Source: Tolypothrix sp. FACHB-123 (GTDB lineage Bacteria; Cyanobacteriota; Cyanobacteriia; Cyanobacteriales; Nostocaceae). Taken from it: a stretch of DNA of 48,298 nucleotides. This document shows, piece by piece, positions 9,016 through 16,866 of the stretch. Position numbers and translations under genes: made by a program. How positions within the stretch are numbered: position 1 is the stretch's first letter; the number at the start of each line of letters is the position of its first letter. Under the pieces are notes generated by a model. It did not search any database. It saw only the letters and a list, made by a program, of their open reading frames with translations, and was not told where the DNA came from. The stretch lies in assembly GCF_014697075.1 (NCBI RefSeq), contig NZ_JACJRE010000055.1, positions 1 through 48,298 of the forward strand, given 5' to 3'.

Positions 9016-10014
9016 ATGAATCCAATTCAATTTCTGCTTGGTATCCAAATTAAACGCTCTAAGTTGTTGTCACAGAGCGGTTTTACCCTTCTTGAACTGC
9101 TGGTAGCCATGATTCTAGCTGTGCTGGTAATCACACCTCTGCTCGGATTTATGGTTAACATTTTGAACACAGATCGCCAAGAACAAGCAAAAGCTAATTC
9201 CGAACAAGAAATTCAAACAGCACTTGATTACATCGCTCGCGATTTGCAACAAGCAGTATATATCTACGATGCTACAGGCATTGATGCGATCAAAAACCAG
9301 CTACCTAGCCCAACCGCTACAGATAGAGTTCCTGTACTTGTTTTTTGGAAACGAGAGTTTATTGGACAGGCAATTACAGCAGCAGATAGTAATAAAGATG
9401 ACACTTTTGTCTACTCATTAGTTGCCTATTATCTAATTAAAGACACTAGCACTATATGGTCTAATGCTGCGCGTATTGCGAGATGGCAAATCAGAGATGG
9501 TGTCTCAAGTAGCAGTACTAGCTCTGTTACTTGTAATGGATATACTGGCAAGTTTGTTAGTGGTTATTGCCCTAGTTCCGGTTACTCTTCATTTAACTTC
9601 GATGGAGTTGGTACTCTAGAGCAAAAGATGAATAGCTGGACAAGACTCAGCTCCTATACAACAACTACAACTACAGGTGGAAATACATCAACTACAACTA
9701 CAACTGTAATGCCAGATGCGCCTTTAGTACTGGTAGACTACATAGATCAAACTACTACAGGCGCACCATCTGCAACCTGCCCTACTGGTTATTCAAAAGT
9801 AACGCCAACAAGTTTCAACACTAGAGATACAGGAAATATGACAGGCTTTTATGCCTGTATAGATAGGGTAAATACAACAGCCCAAGTATTTTTAAGAGGC
9901 AACGCACTAGCTCGCTTACGAACAACAAATATCAGTTATAGAGATAGTCAAAAAAATTATTTCCCTGGTATAAACATCAGGGTACAAGGACGAGGATTCG
10001 TATTTACAAAGTAA
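9016..10014 (+). CDS. hpsC: Hormogonium polysaccharide secretion pseudopilin HpsC
   Basis: A 332-residue pseudopilin counted from ATG 9016. A TTG seven codons upstream (8995) is possible but has no better ribosome site. The leader ends SG|FTLLE (G22/F23, Glu27 at +5), followed by the hydrophobic helix LLVAMILAVLVITPLLGFMV. The length and GspJ-like character (an extended globular part with Cys and Thr-rich loops) fit a large minor pseudopilin. It starts 30 bp after hpsB, so the two are very likely co-transcribed. A Thr-rich run near residues 212-232 (TTTTTTGGNTSTTTTT) is unusually repetitive. Confidence 0.85.
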   Translation: MNPIQFLLGIQIKRSKLLSQSGFTLLELLVAMILAVLVITPLLGFMVNILNTDRQEQAKANSEQEIQTALDYIARDLQQAVYIYDATGIDAIKNQLPSPTATDRVPVLVFWKREFIGQAITAADSNKDDTFVYSLVAYYLIKDTSTIWSNAARIARWQIRDGVSSSSTSSVTCNGYTGKFVSGYCPSSGYSSFNFDGVGTLEQKMNSWTRLSSYTTTTTTGGNTSTTTTTVMPDAPLVLVDYIDQTTTGAPSATCPTGYSKVTPTSFNTRDTGNMTGFYACIDRVNTTAQVFLRGNALARLRTTNISYRDSQKNYFPGINIRVQGRGFVFTK

Positions 10015-10146
10015 TTTTTGCAACATTAAAAATTCAAAGCTTAAAACATTTCTAATTGGATTTTAAACCCTAATAAAATGTTCTACGACAAGAGGTAAAG
10101 GTCTTATCCCTTTGAAATTACGATAATTTATTAATGACAGGTTATT

Positions 10147-10803
10147 ATGAACAATTTACCTGAGAATTTATCAACTGGAAGTACTAAGAAAGAGGTTGCA
10201 AACTATATATTTGTAACCAAGCAAGATAGTGGCTTTACTATACTAGAAGTCTTGGTAGTAATATTAATAGTAGGAGTTTTATCCGCAATTATTGCTCCTA
10301 ATTGGCTGGCTTTTTTGAATAGACAGCGATTAAATAAAGCTAGCGATAATCTTGTTGCAACCTTGCAAGAAGCACAGCGACAAGCAAAAAGGAATAAACG
10401 TAATTATAGTGTCAGCTTTAGAACCAACAATAACTTACCAGAGATTGCCATTTATTCTGGTACTACACCAAGTAACTGGCAGAGTTTTGGTAAAGATGTA
10501 GGCGTTAAACAAGGGCAAGTAATAATTGGTACAAATTTAAGCGCGTTAAATACTACTACTGGTGCTACTGTATCCTATAATCTAACTACCCCAGTTACTA
10601 TTACTTATGATTATATGGGAAGTTTGCCGAATGCAAACTTTGGCCCAATACCAACAGGACAAACAGAACCACCGGGTTTAAAAATTGTAGTTGCTTTACC
10701 AAGACCAGGAAGCCCGACAACAGCAGGTAATTTAAAGCGATGCGTAATTCTGCAAACCCTTATTGGTGGTGTCCGCACAGCCAAAAATACTGGATGCGAT
10801 TAA
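10147..10803 (+). CDS. hpsD: GspH/FimT-like pseudopilin HpsD
   Basis: A 218-residue pseudopilin. The leader of 29 residues ends SG|FTILE (Glu34 at +5), then VLVVILIVGVLSAIIAPNWL. The first half of the mature protein (FLNRQRLNKASDNLV, AQRQAKRNKRNY) closely parallels the pseudopilin encoded at 14187-14705, and both end in a KRCV...L.G..RT block. The two are GspH/FimT-type paralogues. It follows hpsC by 132 bp. It should act in the same pseudopilus as HpsB and HpsC. Confidence 0.85.
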   Translation: MNNLPENLSTGSTKKEVANYIFVTKQDSGFTILEVLVVILIVGVLSAIIAPNWLAFLNRQRLNKASDNLVATLQEAQRQAKRNKRNYSVSFRTNNNLPEIAIYSGTTPSNWQSFGKDVGVKQGQVIIGTNLSALNTTTGATVSYNLTTPVTITYDYMGSLPNANFGPIPTGQTEPPGLKIVVALPRPGSPTTAGNLKRCVILQTLIGGVRTAKNTGCD

Positions 10804-11153
10804 ATCAATCCAGCAAATCAATATAAAAAACCCTTAGAAATACTGAACTAAAAATAACATATCCAAAGCAGAATAGAAATAACAAATGCATAGTTGAGTT
10901 TCTATCTATAGATAGCTAGAGACCAATTATGCATATCTATTGCTTTGAGTATCTGTAGAATGAGCACTGCTCACGCTAATAATTTGTTCAAAAATAAAAT
11001 AGTAAGTTCTATAGATACACCGTATTTGAATATGGTGAAATAACTAAATTCAAGCTAAAATGTCAGCTTAAATACCAAATTTTACTGTATATGTATACAG
11101 TCTTTGCTACTAAGAACACGGTAGTATTTTAAGTTTTTAATTGGAAATTACTG
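10804..11153. other. hpsD-hpsE intergenic region with hairpin and palindrome
   Basis: This 350-bp AT-rich spacer is the largest gap between the pseudopilin and glycosyltransferase blocks of the hps locus. It holds a 49-nt imperfect hairpin centred on CTATCTATAGATAG (10886-10934) and an 18-bp operator-like palindrome (11084-11101). A promoter for hpsE onward is plausible. No gene was seen. Confidence 0.6.
11084..11101. promoter_or_regulatory. Operator-like palindrome upstream of hpsE
   Basis: ACTGTATA-TG-TATACAGT is a perfect 8+2+8 palindrome whose end is 52 bp before the hpsE start. Its symmetry and position fit a dimeric repressor or activator site. It does not match the NtcA pattern (spacing is N6, not N8). 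The cognate regulator is unknown. Confidence 0.45.
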
Positions 11154-12116
11154 ATGAGCGAGAGTTTAGACTTTACTGTAGCTATCCCCACTTATAACGG
11201 TGAAATTCGTTTACCAGAGCTATTAGAACGACTACGAAATCAACTCTACACCGAAGCATTTTCTTGGGAGATTATTGTTGTAGACAACAACAGTACTGAT
11301 AATACAGCAACTATTGTCAAAAACTATCAAGCTTCTTGGCAATGTCCCTATCCTTTAAAGTATTTCTTTGAAGCAAAACAGGGTGCAGCTTATGCAAGAA
11401 AACGTGCTGTTGAGGAAGCTAAAGGTAAGTTCATTGGTTTTCTTGATGATGATAATTATCCAGTTTCTAATTGGGTAGCAGTTGCTTATGCTTTTGGTCA
11501 AAAGTATCCGAAAGCAGGGGCTTATGGAAGTCAAATTCATCCAGATTGGGAAGTAGAACCGCCCCAAGATTTTCAGCGAATTGCTCCCTTTTTAGCAATT
11601 ACAGAAAGAGGGAATTTACCTTTAATTTATGACCCTCATAAAAAATTACTTCCACCATCTGCGGGATTAGTTATCCGCCGACAAGCCTGGTTAGAAACAA
11701 TACCAAATGAGATGATTTTAACTGGTAGGGTCTCTAATAATACGCTGACTAGTGAAGATTTAGAAATGTTATCTCACATGCAAAAATCTGGTTGGGAGAT
11801 TTGGTATAACCCAGAAATGGAAATTTATCACAAAATTCCTAGTTGGCGATTACGAAGAGAGTATTTAATTCCTTTTTTTCGAGGTATTGGACTCAGCCGT
11901 TATGTTACCAGGATGATACCTATAAAAACTTACTATAGACCCTTTGCATTTTTAGTTTATATAATAAACGATTTACGAAAAATTATTTGGCATTTAATTA
12001 AATATGGTAGAAGTGTCAAACTCGATCTAGTTGCAGCTTGTGAAATGGAATTATTTATCAGTAGTTTAATAAGTCCTTTTTATCTTTGGAAACAAGGATA
12101 TTTGACCAAAAAATAA
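11154..12116 (+). CDS. hpsE: Hormogonium polysaccharide glycosyltransferase HpsE
   Basis: A 320-residue GT-A fold, family 2 glycosyltransferase. The N-terminal motif FTVAIPTYNGEIRLPELL and IIVVDNNSTDNTA form the nucleotide-sugar site, and FIGFLDDDN holds the metal-binding aspartates near residue 98. The C-terminal third has basic and aromatic segments (RREYLIPFFRGIGLSR) that may contact membrane or lipid. It most likely adds a sugar to a lipid-linked or nascent polysaccharide on the cytoplasmic side. It is clearly paralogous to the next gene. ATG 11154 is the start. The sugar specificity cannot be read. Confidence 0.85.
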   Translation: MSESLDFTVAIPTYNGEIRLPELLERLRNQLYTEAFSWEIIVVDNNSTDNTATIVKNYQASWQCPYPLKYFFEAKQGAAYARKRAVEEAKGKFIGFLDDDNYPVSNWVAVAYAFGQKYPKAGAYGSQIHPDWEVEPPQDFQRIAPFLAITERGNLPLIYDPHKKLLPPSAGLVIRRQAWLETIPNEMILTGRVSNNTLTSEDLEMLSHMQKSGWEIWYNPEMEIYHKIPSWRLRREYLIPFFRGIGLSRYVTRMIPIKTYYRPFAFLVYIINDLRKIIWHLIKYGRSVKLDLVAACEMELFISSLISPFYLWKQGYLTKK

Positions 12117-12140
12117 CAAATAAATATAAAATTACTTCCC

Positions 12141-13112
12141 ATGACTAATATACTCACTCAAAAACTAGATATTACCGTAGCAATTCCTACATATAATGGT
12201 GCGGAACGCTTACCTAAACTTTTAGATTTACTTTTAGCACAAACCGGAGTAGAAAACTTAAACTGGGAAATTATTATTGTTGATAATAATAGTTCTGATC
12301 GCACAGATATTGTCATTCAGAATTATCAAAAAATCTGTAATAGCATTTGTCCTTTAAGGTATTTTTTAGAAACTAAACAAGGAGCAGCTTTCGCTCGCAT
12401 TAGGGGGGTACAGGAAGCAAGAGGTGAGGTAATTGCATTTTTAGATGATGATAATTTACCTGCACTTGATTGGCTAATAGCTGCTTATAATTTTGGAATT
12501 GAACATCCCCAAGCTGGTGTTTGGAGTGGTCAAATTCATGGTAGCTATGAGGTTAGCCCACCTAAAAATTTTGAAAGAATTCAAGGTTTTCTCGCTATCA
12601 GAGAACATGGTAATCAACCACATTTGTTTGAAGCAAAGAACTTAAGACTTCCCCCTGGTGCAGCGCTAGTTGTTCGCAAACAAGTATGGTGCGATCATGT
12701 TCCTACAATACCCATTCTGTCAGGAAAATTACCTGGTGTATTTGTGCAGGGTGATGATTATGAACCATTGCTATATATTCACAGCGCTGGTTGGGAAATT
12801 TGGTATAACCCAAATATGCATACTTATCATCAAATACCACATTGGCGCTTGGAAAAAGCTTACTTATTAACTTTAGCTCGCGGTTGTGGCTTATGTACTT
12901 TTCAATTACGCATGATTAAAACTAAAAGCTGGCAAAAACCAATAATATTTATTAAAACTTTTTTAGGTAATTTATATCGACTTATAAAACATATTATTAA
13001 ATACAAAAAATCTTTAAAAAACGATACAATTGCACTTTTTGAATTTGAATTCTATTTGGGTAGTATGATTAGCCCTTTTTATTATATAAAAAAATTGAAT
13101 ATCTTTTCATAA
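12141..13112 (+). CDS. hpsF: Hormogonium polysaccharide glycosyltransferase HpsF (HpsE paralogue)
   Basis: A 323-residue family 2 glycosyltransferase. It follows HpsE along nearly its whole length: ITVAIPTYNGAERLPKLL, IIIVDNNSSDRT, KQGAAFAR, VIAFLDDDNLP, LRLPPGAALVVRKQVW, GWEIWYNPNM and the ISPFY terminus. The genes are 24 bp apart, so a tandem duplication followed by divergence is the simple explanation. Substrate is unknown. The symbol rests on its position in the conserved hps order, less on sequence alone. Confidence 0.78.
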   Translation: MTNILTQKLDITVAIPTYNGAERLPKLLDLLLAQTGVENLNWEIIIVDNNSSDRTDIVIQNYQKICNSICPLRYFLETKQGAAFARIRGVQEARGEVIAFLDDDNLPALDWLIAAYNFGIEHPQAGVWSGQIHGSYEVSPPKNFERIQGFLAIREHGNQPHLFEAKNLRLPPGAALVVRKQVWCDHVPTIPILSGKLPGVFVQGDDYEPLLYIHSAGWEIWYNPNMHTYHQIPHWRLEKAYLLTLARGCGLCTFQLRMIKTKSWQKPIIFIKTFLGNLYRLIKHIIKYKKSLKNDTIALFEFEFYLGSMISPFYYIKKLNIFS

Positions 13113-13144
13113 CAAGTTTGTAAAAACTATATTTTTAATAAATC

Positions 13145-14134
13145 ATGTCTTCTGGTAACCAAAATAATCCTAGCATTTCTGTAATCATACCAGCTTATAA
13201 TTGTCAAAAAACTATTCAAGCTACAATTGCATCAGTTTTAAACCAAACTTTTACTAATTTTGAATTAATTATAATTAACGATGGTTCGCAAGATTCAACT
13301 TTAGAGATTATTTATAAAATTGAAGACTATCGGCTGAAAATATTCTCTTTTGAAAATGCTGGCGGAAATGTTAGCCGCAATCGGGGATTAAAATATGCTA
13401 TTGGAGATTTTGTCAGTTTCTTAGATGCGGATGATATTTGGAAGCCTGATAAGCTAGCAAGTCAGTTACAAGCTTTACAACAAAATAGCGATTGCAAGGT
13501 TGCTTATAGTTGGAGTGATTATATTGATGACAATGGTAAGTTTTTGGTGTCTGGTAGACATTTTATAGCTAATGGAGATGTGTATGAGCAATTACTACTA
13601 AATAATTTTTTAGAAAATGGCTCTAACCCCTTAATTTGTAAAGAAGCGATCGCTGAATTAGGTGGATTTGATGAATCTCTCAGTGCTGCTCAGGATTGGG
13701 ATATGTGGTTAAAACTAGCCAACAAGTTTAATTTTGTATGTGTACCCTCTGTACAGATATTATATCGAGTCAGTGCTAATTCAGTTTCTTCTAATCTTGT
13801 TCGCCAGGAAAAAGCCTGTCTGCAAGTGATAGAAAGAGCATATAAAGCCAGAACATTTGATAAAAAAACTTGGCATATGGCTAGTGCAAATCTTTATAAA
13901 TACCTGACATGTAAAGCTCTACAGCAACCATTTAATCGACATAAAGGTATGGCTGCTGCTTTATTTTTATGTAAGTATTTTATTAATAATTCTTCTCGAC
14001 TACAGCGTATAAAATTTATGTTTAAACTATTGTTAAAAACATTGATAATTATTATTTTACCTACTGCTATATCAACCAAATTATTGTCAGGAGTAAAAAC
14101 TGATTATCAGGATATAGAATATAGTTATAAATGA
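13145..14134 (+). CDS. hpsG: Hormogonium polysaccharide glycosyltransferase HpsG
   Basis: A 329-residue family 2 glycosyltransferase of the common inverting type, distinct from HpsE and HpsF. The N-terminus reads ISVIIPAYNCQKTIQATI with LIIINDGSQDST; the metal motif is FVSFLDADDIWKPDKL; and AAQDWDMWLKL is the usual acceptor/catalytic-base segment (ED/QDW-type). The C-terminus has a hydrophobic stretch (LLLKTLIIIILPTAI) that may attach it to the membrane. It starts 32 bp after hpsF. Sugar donor unknown; symbol by locus position. Confidence 0.78.
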   Translation: MSSGNQNNPSISVIIPAYNCQKTIQATIASVLNQTFTNFELIIINDGSQDSTLEIIYKIEDYRLKIFSFENAGGNVSRNRGLKYAIGDFVSFLDADDIWKPDKLASQLQALQQNSDCKVAYSWSDYIDDNGKFLVSGRHFIANGDVYEQLLLNNFLENGSNPLICKEAIAELGGFDESLSAAQDWDMWLKLANKFNFVCVPSVQILYRVSANSVSSNLVRQEKACLQVIERAYKARTFDKKTWHMASANLYKYLTCKALQQPFNRHKGMAAALFLCKYFINNSSRLQRIKFMFKLLLKTLIIIILPTAISTKLLSGVKTDYQDIEYSYK

Positions 14135-14186
14135 TTTCATTTGTTTAAATAAAAATAATTTTTATAAAAAAAAGGTAAAAAGTATT

Positions 14187-14705
14187 GTGAAAAATCACTC
14201 TAACAGTGGCTTCACAGTGGTGGAACTGTTGGCAGTTATTTTAGTAGTTGGTATTTTAAGCGCGATCGCAGTACCTAGTTGGTTGAGTTTTGTAAATACT
14301 CGTCGCTTGAATGTGGCTCAAGATGAAGTTTACCGTGCCATGCGTCAAGCTCAAAGCGAGGCGAAAAGACAAAAATTGACTTGGCAAGCTAGTTTTAGAG
14401 AAAATAACGGTATTGTTCAATGGGCAATTCATCCTGAAAATGTAAATCCTGCCAATGCTAAGTGGCAAAATTTAGATGCGACTGTTCGCCTAGACCAGGA
14501 AACAACTTTACAACAATCAAATGGAGTCAGGCGTATCCAATTCGATCATATGGGTATTGTTGCTCAACCTCCGCTGGGGAAAATTACTTTATCTAATAAA
14601 AGTGGTGGTAAAGCTAAACGCTGTGTTTTTGTCTCGACAATTTTAGGGGCGATGCGAACTAGTAAAGAGCAAAATACGCCCCAAGATGGGAAGTATTGTT
14701 ATTAA
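14187..14705 (+). CDS. hpsH: GspH/FimT-like pseudopilin (hpsH position)
   Basis: A 172-residue pseudopilin starting at GTG 14187, with AAGG upstream. The leader is only eight residues and ends SG|FTVVE (Glu13 at +5), then LLAVILVVGILSAIAVPSWL. It is a paralogue of HpsD: both share SWLSF/NWLAF, RRLNVAQD/QRLNKASD, a run of Gln/Lys before an SFRENN or SFRTNN motif, and a KRCVFVSTILGAMRT-type end. It is placed after three glycosyltransferases, away from the other pseudopilins. The function is very likely in the same pseudopilus. The symbol rests on gene order and is less certain than the family. Confidence 0.72.
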   Translation: MKNHSNSGFTVVELLAVILVVGILSAIAVPSWLSFVNTRRLNVAQDEVYRAMRQAQSEAKRQKLTWQASFRENNGIVQWAIHPENVNPANAKWQNLDATVRLDQETTLQQSNGVRRIQFDHMGIVAQPPLGKITLSNKSGGKAKRCVFVSTILGAMRTSKEQNTPQDGKYCY

Positions 14706-14783
14706 TTTTGTCAGTGGTCAATAGTCAGTGGTCAGTGGTCAACAAATTTTATAATGTTGACGGTTGACTGTGGACTGTTGACT
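14706..14783. repeat. Heptameric tandem repeats between hpsH and hpsI
   Basis: Degenerate 7-bp units of the GGTCAGT / GTTGACT type run from about 14709 to 14790. They make an in-frame ATG at 14754 whose first ten codons are pure repeat, so that start is not believed. The same repeat family occurs in the other orientation at 19250-19310. Confidence 0.7.
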
Positions 14784-15437
14784 ATGGACTCTTCTGTGCT
14801 GAAATCACCAGGTAGCTTTAAACAACACCTGATAGTTTTTACTCGCTATCCAGAACCGGGGAAGACGAAAACCCGAATGATACCTGCTTTAGGCGATGTG
14901 GGTGCTGCTGATTTACAAAAGCAGATGACTGAATACACAGTATCTCAAGTTAAAGAATTGCAAAAAATAGCGGAAGTATCTTGCGAGGTGCGTTTTGCTG
15001 GGGGCAATTTACAATTAATGCAAGATTGGTTAGGTTTGGATTTGGTTTACCAGTCTCAAGGAGAAGGAGATTTAGGCGATCGCTTGGCGCGATCGCTTAG
15101 TGATGCTTTTCAATCTGGTAGGGAACAAGTCATAATTATCGGTACAGATTGTCCTGGGGTAAATTCTCAGCTACTAACAAAGGCTTTTGAGCAAATTCGC
15201 AGCTTCGATCTAGTTATCGGCCCAGCAATTGATGGTGGCTATTACTTGATTGGTTTGCGTCAACTAATACCGAATTTATTCGCTAATATCGATTGGGGAA
15301 CCCCGCAAGTATTACAACAAACTGTTAACATTGCTGAAAAACTTAACTTATCCAAGATTTACCTACCTGCTTTGAGTGATGTTGACTATCCAGAAGATTT
15401 ACCAATCTGGGAACAAATTATTGCAGCAGAAAGGTGA
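14784..15437 (+). CDS. hpsI: DUF2064 / TIGR04282-type glycosyltransferase (hpsI position)
   Basis: A 217-residue GT-A-like protein counted from ATG 14784; the upstream ATG at 14754 lies in repeats. Family marks are LIVFTRYPEPGKTKTRMIP at the N-terminus (nucleotide binding), IIIGTDCPGV with the DCP motif, and VIGPAIDGGYYLIGL. These match the family called rSAM/arsenosugar-type glycosyltransferase, whose exact donors are mostly unproven. It lies in the hps gene order between the second GspH-like pseudopilin and HpsJ, so a role in the same polysaccharide is likely. The symbol rests on order. Confidence 0.75.
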   Translation: MDSSVLKSPGSFKQHLIVFTRYPEPGKTKTRMIPALGDVGAADLQKQMTEYTVSQVKELQKIAEVSCEVRFAGGNLQLMQDWLGLDLVYQSQGEGDLGDRLARSLSDAFQSGREQVIIIGTDCPGVNSQLLTKAFEQIRSFDLVIGPAIDGGYYLIGLRQLIPNLFANIDWGTPQVLQQTVNIAEKLNLSKIYLPALSDVDYPEDLPIWEQIIAAER

Positions 15438-15789
15438 GTTTATGGTAAATAATTATACTTATTTGGCAATACGGAGACGTTGTATCTGGTTTTTTAGCTA
15501 ATTTATGGGTTTATTAAAACACTAAGTAAATTCTGAGGACACCCAAGATGACAGATGCTACTGTGGTGTAGTTTCATCCTCAAAGGCAGAAAACTCTAAG
15601 CTACTGACAATTTAATTACAGTAGAGGGTTTTCTTTGCAGTCTGATATGGAATGGATCGTTAAACGTTGCCATTCTGTAATTTTGTTGCATCTGCCTTTT
15701 GTTGCCATATAACAGTAAGGTTATGGGAACAATATTCAAGTAACTTGATATAGGACAATCACTCTGATTTATCAAAAGACCGAACAACT
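15438..15789. other. hpsI-hpsJ intergenic region with possible structured RNA
   Basis: This 352-bp spacer contains a set of nested complementary segments. AAAGGCAG (15582-15589) pairs with CTGCCTTT (15693-15700) and encloses two local hairpins, 15589-15633 and 15650-15675. An outer alternative, CAGATGC (15552-15558) with GCATCTG (15688-15694), competes. A regulatory leader or a small transposable palindrome are both possible. No protein gene was seen. Confidence 0.45.
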
Positions 15790-16629
15790 ATGGTGAACCG
15801 TTTTACTTCTGTTAGCACTGCCCTCACATTAAAAGTAGTGGGCATAGTTTTAATTTTGTCCTTTTTGTTAGACTTTTTGCTGCTGTTGTTCCCCTTTCTA
15901 CCAACTGATAGAGCTTGGCAAATCGGTTTGGCAACAAATCTTGTAGATCGAGGGATTGTGCCTTTGGTAGGATTAGGGATACTGTTTGCTGGACATTGGA
16001 TTGAGAGTGCGGATAGCGATCGCCCACCAAGTTTAGATTTAAGATTTCCATCCCTAGTACTAGCAAGTGTTTTGGGGTTGATGTTCCTGCTAATTTTTCC
16101 CCTGCATCTTAATAATGTAAATCAAGCGAAAAATCAAACAGTCACTAAAATTAATGAAGATGCAGAACAGGCAGAAAAGCAACTAAATAATCAATTATCG
16201 CAATTGCAAGCACAACTGAATACAGAGCAAGGAAAAGCTCAATTACAACAAGCGCGAAATCAAACCAAAGCTCAGTTAACTGAAATACTTAAAGATGAGC
16301 AAAAATACAAGCAAGCACTAGCTAGTCCTCAAGTTCCCCCAGCTATAAAAGAGGTACTCCGAAAAGCGAAAGCAGATCCAAAAGAACTAGACAAAGCTAT
16401 TGAACAACAAACAGATATTGAGGGACTACGTACCCAACAAATCAGCCAAGTCCGCCAACGTAAGGAAGAAGCTGAAAAACAAGCTAAAGACAATGCTTGG
16501 AAATCAGGATTGCGAACTGGAATTAGCAGTTTGCTGTTATCAATTGGTTACATAATCATCGGTTGGACAGGATTAAAGGGAATGGGTACTTTACAAAGTG
16601 GCCCCCGCAAAACTCCTGCACCACGTTAA
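15790..16629 (+). CDS. hpsJ: Membrane protein HpsJ
   Basis: A 279-residue inner-membrane protein of the HpsJ family. Two N-terminal hydrophobic segments (about residues 14-36 and 55-66) and a third (about 90-106) are followed by a long Gln/Lys/Glu-rich coiled coil (about 110-235). A final hydrophobic segment (GISSLLLSIGYIIIGWTGL) precedes a short basic tail. Relatives are found with hps genes and with cyanoexosortase loci, so a role in assembling or guiding an export complex is plausible. It has no enzyme motif. ATG 15790 is a clean start. Confidence 0.78.
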   Translation: MVNRFTSVSTALTLKVVGIVLILSFLLDFLLLLFPFLPTDRAWQIGLATNLVDRGIVPLVGLGILFAGHWIESADSDRPPSLDLRFPSLVLASVLGLMFLLIFPLHLNNVNQAKNQTVTKINEDAEQAEKQLNNQLSQLQAQLNTEQGKAQLQQARNQTKAQLTEILKDEQKYKQALASPQVPPAIKEVLRKAKADPKELDKAIEQQTDIEGLRTQQISQVRQRKEEAEKQAKDNAWKSGLRTGISSLLLSIGYIIIGWTGLKGMGTLQSGPRKTPAPR

Positions 16630-16866
16630 GTAATTCGTAATTCGTAATTACAAAATTAGTCGCAAGTCTAATACCAATTCATAATTACAAAATCCCATAT
16701 AATCCCAGGGCTAAATTGTAGAGAATTGGTATTACACTGACTTTAACTTGATGAATAAAAGCCGGAATGGGCAGTTTATAAAGCAATCTGTGAACTGGTG
16801 AAATTAAGCTACGAGTAATTAACCAATATATTAGCTTGAACAAATAATTTTTATTTAGAGTTTGGC

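Noticed and set aside
11084-11101. NtcA site upstream of hpsE
   Set aside because: GTA and TAC within the palindrome are six bases apart and not eight, and no correctly spaced -10 was seen.
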